Of a stretch of DNA of 15,450 nt, positions 14,300 to 15,450 are shown piece after piece (position 1 is the first letter of the stretch; each line of letters starts with the position of its first letter). Origin of the DNA: CAYNJF01 sp964351745 (GTDB lineage Bacteria > Pseudomonadota > Gammaproteobacteria > Berkiellales > Berkiellaceae); the NCBI GenBank assembly GCA_964351745.1, contig CAYGPI010000067.1:1-15450 (forward strand), given 5' to 3'. A program made the position numbers and the translations under genes. A model generated the notes under the pieces. The model saw nothing but the letters and a program-made list of their open reading frames with translations, ran no database searches and had not been told where the DNA came from.

Positions 14300-15199
14300 T
14301 TAATCATTAGATTTCATAGGCTCCTTAGAAGGCTCGATGGATTTCTTTGAGCTGGGTCTAGCTAACAGAGAAGCACTCACGACCAAAGTCACCGCAATCG
14401 CCATGGAAGGTGTGGCGGTTGATTTATTAAAGAGCACAAGCCATACGATCGAAAAGACAGGGACAGCATAAAGGCAAATACTTAATAAACGCATATCACC
14501 ATGCATGATTCCAAACGCCCAGAGATAATAGGCGAGCCATAACATAAACGTACCGAGCGTGCAGAGAACAAGCCACTGCTCACCAGTAGGGATGACGGTT
14601 GTTTCAAAGTTTAAGTGGATTAAAGCTGCTAACACAGAACCTACGCCACAAAACAAGCCAATCATATCAATAGGTGCCTTGTAGTAGCGCAAGCTTAGGG
14701 TATAGCTGGCCCAAGCGATGGCTGCGAATAATGCCAAGATATATCCTCCAATAAACTCTACTTGAAGAGCAGACATGTCATTTTTTTGCGTGACTAAAAT
14801 ATAAATGGCTAAGAGACCGATGCCGGCACTGAGTAAATATTTTATTTTGAATGCTTCCTTTGAGACAAAAGTTGCTAACAGTATTAAAAAGACGGGTGAA
14901 AGAGCGACGATTAAGCTAACTTGATCGATAGGGGCATATTTGGTCGCGCCAATATAAGCAAAATTATTACCAATGATCCCTATGATGCCAAAAAACCAAA
15001 TAATGGCAGGTTGCTTCATTTGGTGCCATCGTTGTTGATAGGTAATTTTTATAATGCCCAAGATAAAGCATATGCCAAGTGTGACTGTAATAATTTGAGC
15101 GATTGGTATGTTGGATAAAAGAGCAACAAAAAGTGCGTTGAATGTCCATAGTAGGACTCCAAAAAGTCCAATTGCTGTGGCTGTCTTATGCATATGCAC
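14300..15199 (-). CDS. EamA/DMT-superfamily permease
   Basis: Inner-membrane protein (299 aa) with about ten hydrophobic segments arranged as two EamA repeats. The first repeat includes GLFGVLLWTFNALFVALL and the family-typical NNFAYIGATKYAPIDQVSLIVALSPVFLILLATF. The second includes GGYILALFAAIAWASYTL and LLSICLYAVPVFSIVWLVLF. Such proteins usually export amino acids or other small metabolites, but the substrate cannot be read here. The C-terminus is a short Ser/Lys/Glu-rich cytoplasmic tail. The GTG at 15199 sits seven bases after GGAG (15210-15207 on this strand) and is preferred on spacing; an ATG two codons on (15193) is the alternative. The gene converges on the C39 exporter with only 14 bases between the stops, and no clear terminator is seen there. 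It has its own promoter and is unrelated to the secretion genes. Confidence 0.9.
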   Translation of the reverse strand: MHMHKTATAIGLFGVLLWTFNALFVALLSNIPIAQIITVTLGICFILGIIKITYQQRWHQMKQPAIIWFFGIIGIIGNNFAYIGATKYAPIDQVSLIVALSPVFLILLATFVSKEAFKIKYLLSAGIGLLAIYILVTQKNDMSALQVEFIGGYILALFAAIAWASYTLSLRYYKAPIDMIGLFCGVGSVLAALIHLNFETTVIPTGEQWLVLCTLGTFMLWLAYYLWAFGIMHGDMRLLSICLYAVPVFSIVWLVLFNKSTATPSMAIAVTLVVSASLLARPSSKKSIEPSKEPMKSND

Positions 15200-15219
15200 C
15201 TTTTTACTCCAAATAAGCC

Positions 15220-15248
15220 ATTATAGTAACCAAACTAACATCTGTATC
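15220..15248 (-). promoter_or_regulatory. Sigma-70-like promoter of the EamA gene
   Basis: On the minus strand a perfect TATAAT (15225-15220) lies 17 bases from GATACA (15248-15243), whose last three bases match the -35 consensus. It is 20 bases before the GTG start, leaving room for the GGAG ribosome site. Confidence 0.55.
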
Positions 15249-15360
15249 GTCTAAATACTAGCGGCTTAATACTTTAAATGAGAATGAAAAATAGCCAAAA
15301 GCATGAAACTATGATCAAATGCTCAGGTATCTCAAAAGAATAAGCAGCTTGGCAACCAAG

Positions 15361-15450
15361 TTATTTAATCGCACCTGGGTGATTGGTTCGCTCTTGGTGG
15401 TGATTCCAATCAGCAATATGTTGCATAGTCTTCATTAAAAGATCCACGAC
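15361..15450 (-). CDS. Possible C-terminal end of a gene entering from the right edge
   Basis: On the minus strand a frame is open from the window edge to a TAA at 15363-15361, giving 29 codons that read VVDLLMKTMQHIADWNHHQE and then RTNHPGAIK. The composition is protein-like (amphipathic start, Trp, several His), but the fragment is too short to name. A short hairpin, CTTGG-TTG-CCAAG (15360-15348), directly follows the stop and could be a weak terminator, although the run after it is only moderately T-rich. The interval 15249-15347 holds nothing else I can support. Confidence 0.4.
   Translation of the reverse strand, partial: VVDLLMKTMQHIADWNHHQERTNHPGAIK

Noticed and set aside
14286..14340. 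Bidirectional terminator between the convergent genes
   Set aside because: Only three-base palindromes (AGG/CCT) are present next to short T-runs; no stable stem.
15278..15343. 21-residue plus-strand open frame near the right edge
   Set aside because: It is very short, has no clear ribosome site and no recognisable features.
1..15450. CRISPR arrays, tRNA or rRNA genes, insertion sequences, long direct repeats
   Set aside because: None seen on reading both strands; the two ABC transporters are homologous proteins, not DNA repeats.

Overview
The window reads as chromosomal DNA of an AT-leaning Gram-negative gammaproteobacterium. The type I secretion proteins, the LapG/LapD pair and the transporter of the MFS type resemble those of Legionella, Coxiella and Berkiella-like bacteria. 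That placement rests on family resemblance only and is moderate at best. There are no tRNA, rRNA, CRISPR, IS or phage signatures.

Region 1 (1-8209, + strand) is a nearly complete Lap-type module for c-di-GMP-controlled retention and release of a large surface adhesin. It holds a LapB/LssB-like ABC transporter cut by the left window edge, a LapC/LssD-like membrane fusion protein (17-base overlap), and a LuxR-type regulator whose receiver has lost its phospho-acceptor Asp (1-base overlap). After a 245-base gap with a promoter-like sequence and two small palindromes come a TolC/LapE-like outer membrane channel, a strong intrinsic terminator, a LapG-like periplasmic cysteine protease and a LapD-like c-di-GMP receptor with degenerate GGDEF and EAL domains. 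By analogy with Pseudomonas and Legionella, the ABC/MFP/TolC proteins would export the adhesin. LapG would cut it from the surface, and c-di-GMP-bound LapD would sequester LapG. The adhesin itself is not in the window.

Region 2 (8210-10049, + strand) holds an MFS transporter and, 13 bases later, a small lipoprotein with a two-cysteine core resembling RcsF/DUF4156-type proteins.

Region 3 (10050-14285, + strand) holds an unrecognised 229-residue protein with a charged helix, a proline run and a basic tail. It is followed by a second secretion set: a CvaA-like HlyD adaptor and, two bases on, an ABC exporter with an intact N-terminal C39 peptidase (CvaB type). No small double-glycine peptide gene is visible beside it and it has no outer membrane channel of its own. 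It may share the TolC protein of region 1.

Region 4 (14286-15450, - strand) holds a convergent EamA/DMT-family permease with a clear promoter, then the last 29 codons of a possible gene running in from the right edge.

The oddest points are the LapG start (no ATG, GTG or TTG in a plausible place, with a terminator just upstream), the phosphorylation-deficient regulator, the palindromes ahead of tolC, and the orphan C39 exporter with an unknown gene in front of it.
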